Assembly: GCA_002317155.1 (NCBI GenBank) | Contig: DCIR01000067.1 | Coordinates: 1-5,765 of the forward strand | Source of the DNA: Lachnospiraceae bacterium UBA1721 | Lineage (GTDB): Bacteria > Bacillota > Clostridia > Lachnospirales > Lachnospiraceae | Direction: 5' to 3' | DNA length: 5,765 nt | In this document: piece by piece, positions 5,662-5,765 of the stretch | How positions within the stretch are numbered: the first letter of the stretch is position 1 | Layout: each line of letters opens with the position of its first letter | Translations under genes and position numbers: made by a program | The notes under the pieces: generated by a model | What the model was told of the DNA's origin: nothing | The model's database searches: none | What the model saw: the letters and a program-made list of their open reading frames with translations, nothing else

Positions 5662-5765
5662 TTACTCCTCAGTAGCAACCTCTTCGATATCGGTAGCTTC
5701 TACTTCAGCAACATTAGCGTCTGCAGCAACTACTGCCTCGTCACCCTGGTTAGCTTCGATAACAG
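5662..5765 (-). CDS. rpsB: 30S ribosomal protein S2, C-terminal end only
   Basis: The last 33 codons and TAA stop of a gene that runs off the right edge. The peptide starts VIEANQGDEAVV and ends in an acidic Ala/Val/Glu-rich tail (VATEE). The opening VIEANQG resembles the end of the S2 core in Lachnospiraceae-type proteins, and low-complexity acidic tails occur in S2 of many Bacillota. The position directly upstream of tsf is the usual place for rpsB, and much of the identification rests on it since no S2 core domain is in the window. Confidence 0.85.
   Translation of the reverse strand, partial: VIEANQGDEAVVAADANVAEVEATDIEEVATEE

Overview
The window carries five genes, all on the minus strand. 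In transcription order (right to left) they are the 3' end of rpsB (ribosomal protein S2), tsf (elongation factor Ts), a lipoteichoic-acid-synthase-like membrane sulfatase, a small HAD-family phosphatase, and an asparaginase-family protein. The moderately AT-rich DNA, strong AGGAG-type ribosome binding sites, intrinsic terminators, rpsB-tsf order, LtaS-type enzyme and style of the EF-Ts sequence point to a low-GC Gram-positive (Bacillota). A member of Lachnospiraceae (Butyrivibrio/Roseburia-like) is my best guess. That placement is inference from sequence character, not from a search.

Right part (about 4345-5765) is translation machinery. rpsB ends at 5662 and is followed by a hairpin with a T-tract, then a possible separate promoter and leader for tsf. 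tsf encodes an unusually long EF-Ts (363 aa). It appears to contain roughly 60 extra residues in its C-terminal half. A strong intrinsic terminator with a GTAA loop closes it.

Middle part (1280-4345): immediately after the tsf terminator, with an extended -10 element lying in the terminator tail, comes a 792-aa five-pass membrane enzyme of the LtaS/sulfatase fold. It starts at a GTG and has an added charged, His-rich repeat segment at its N terminus and an Asn/Gly/Ser/Asp-rich linker before the catalytic domain. Ten bases after its stop is the HAD phosphatase. Its ribosome binding site overlaps the stop of the sulfatase gene, so the two are very probably co-transcribed and translationally coupled.

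Left part (1-1279): a 108-bp gap made mostly of a 36-bp tandem repeat separates the HAD gene from the asparaginase-like gene. The repeat looks like in-phase duplications of the last codons and stop of the HAD gene. No terminator is visible in this gap, so the asparaginase gene may belong to the same transcript. It carries a degenerate 21-bp (heptapeptide) repeat in a linker and seems to lack the usual catalytic lysine. Bases 1-157 hold no gene I can assign.

I see no mobile element, CRISPR, tRNA or obvious defence system. The notable points are small-scale: three different in-frame tandem repeats within about 3.7 kb, the EF-Ts insertion, and promoter-like elements set inside terminator tails. 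Apart from these the genes are ordinary housekeeping and envelope genes.
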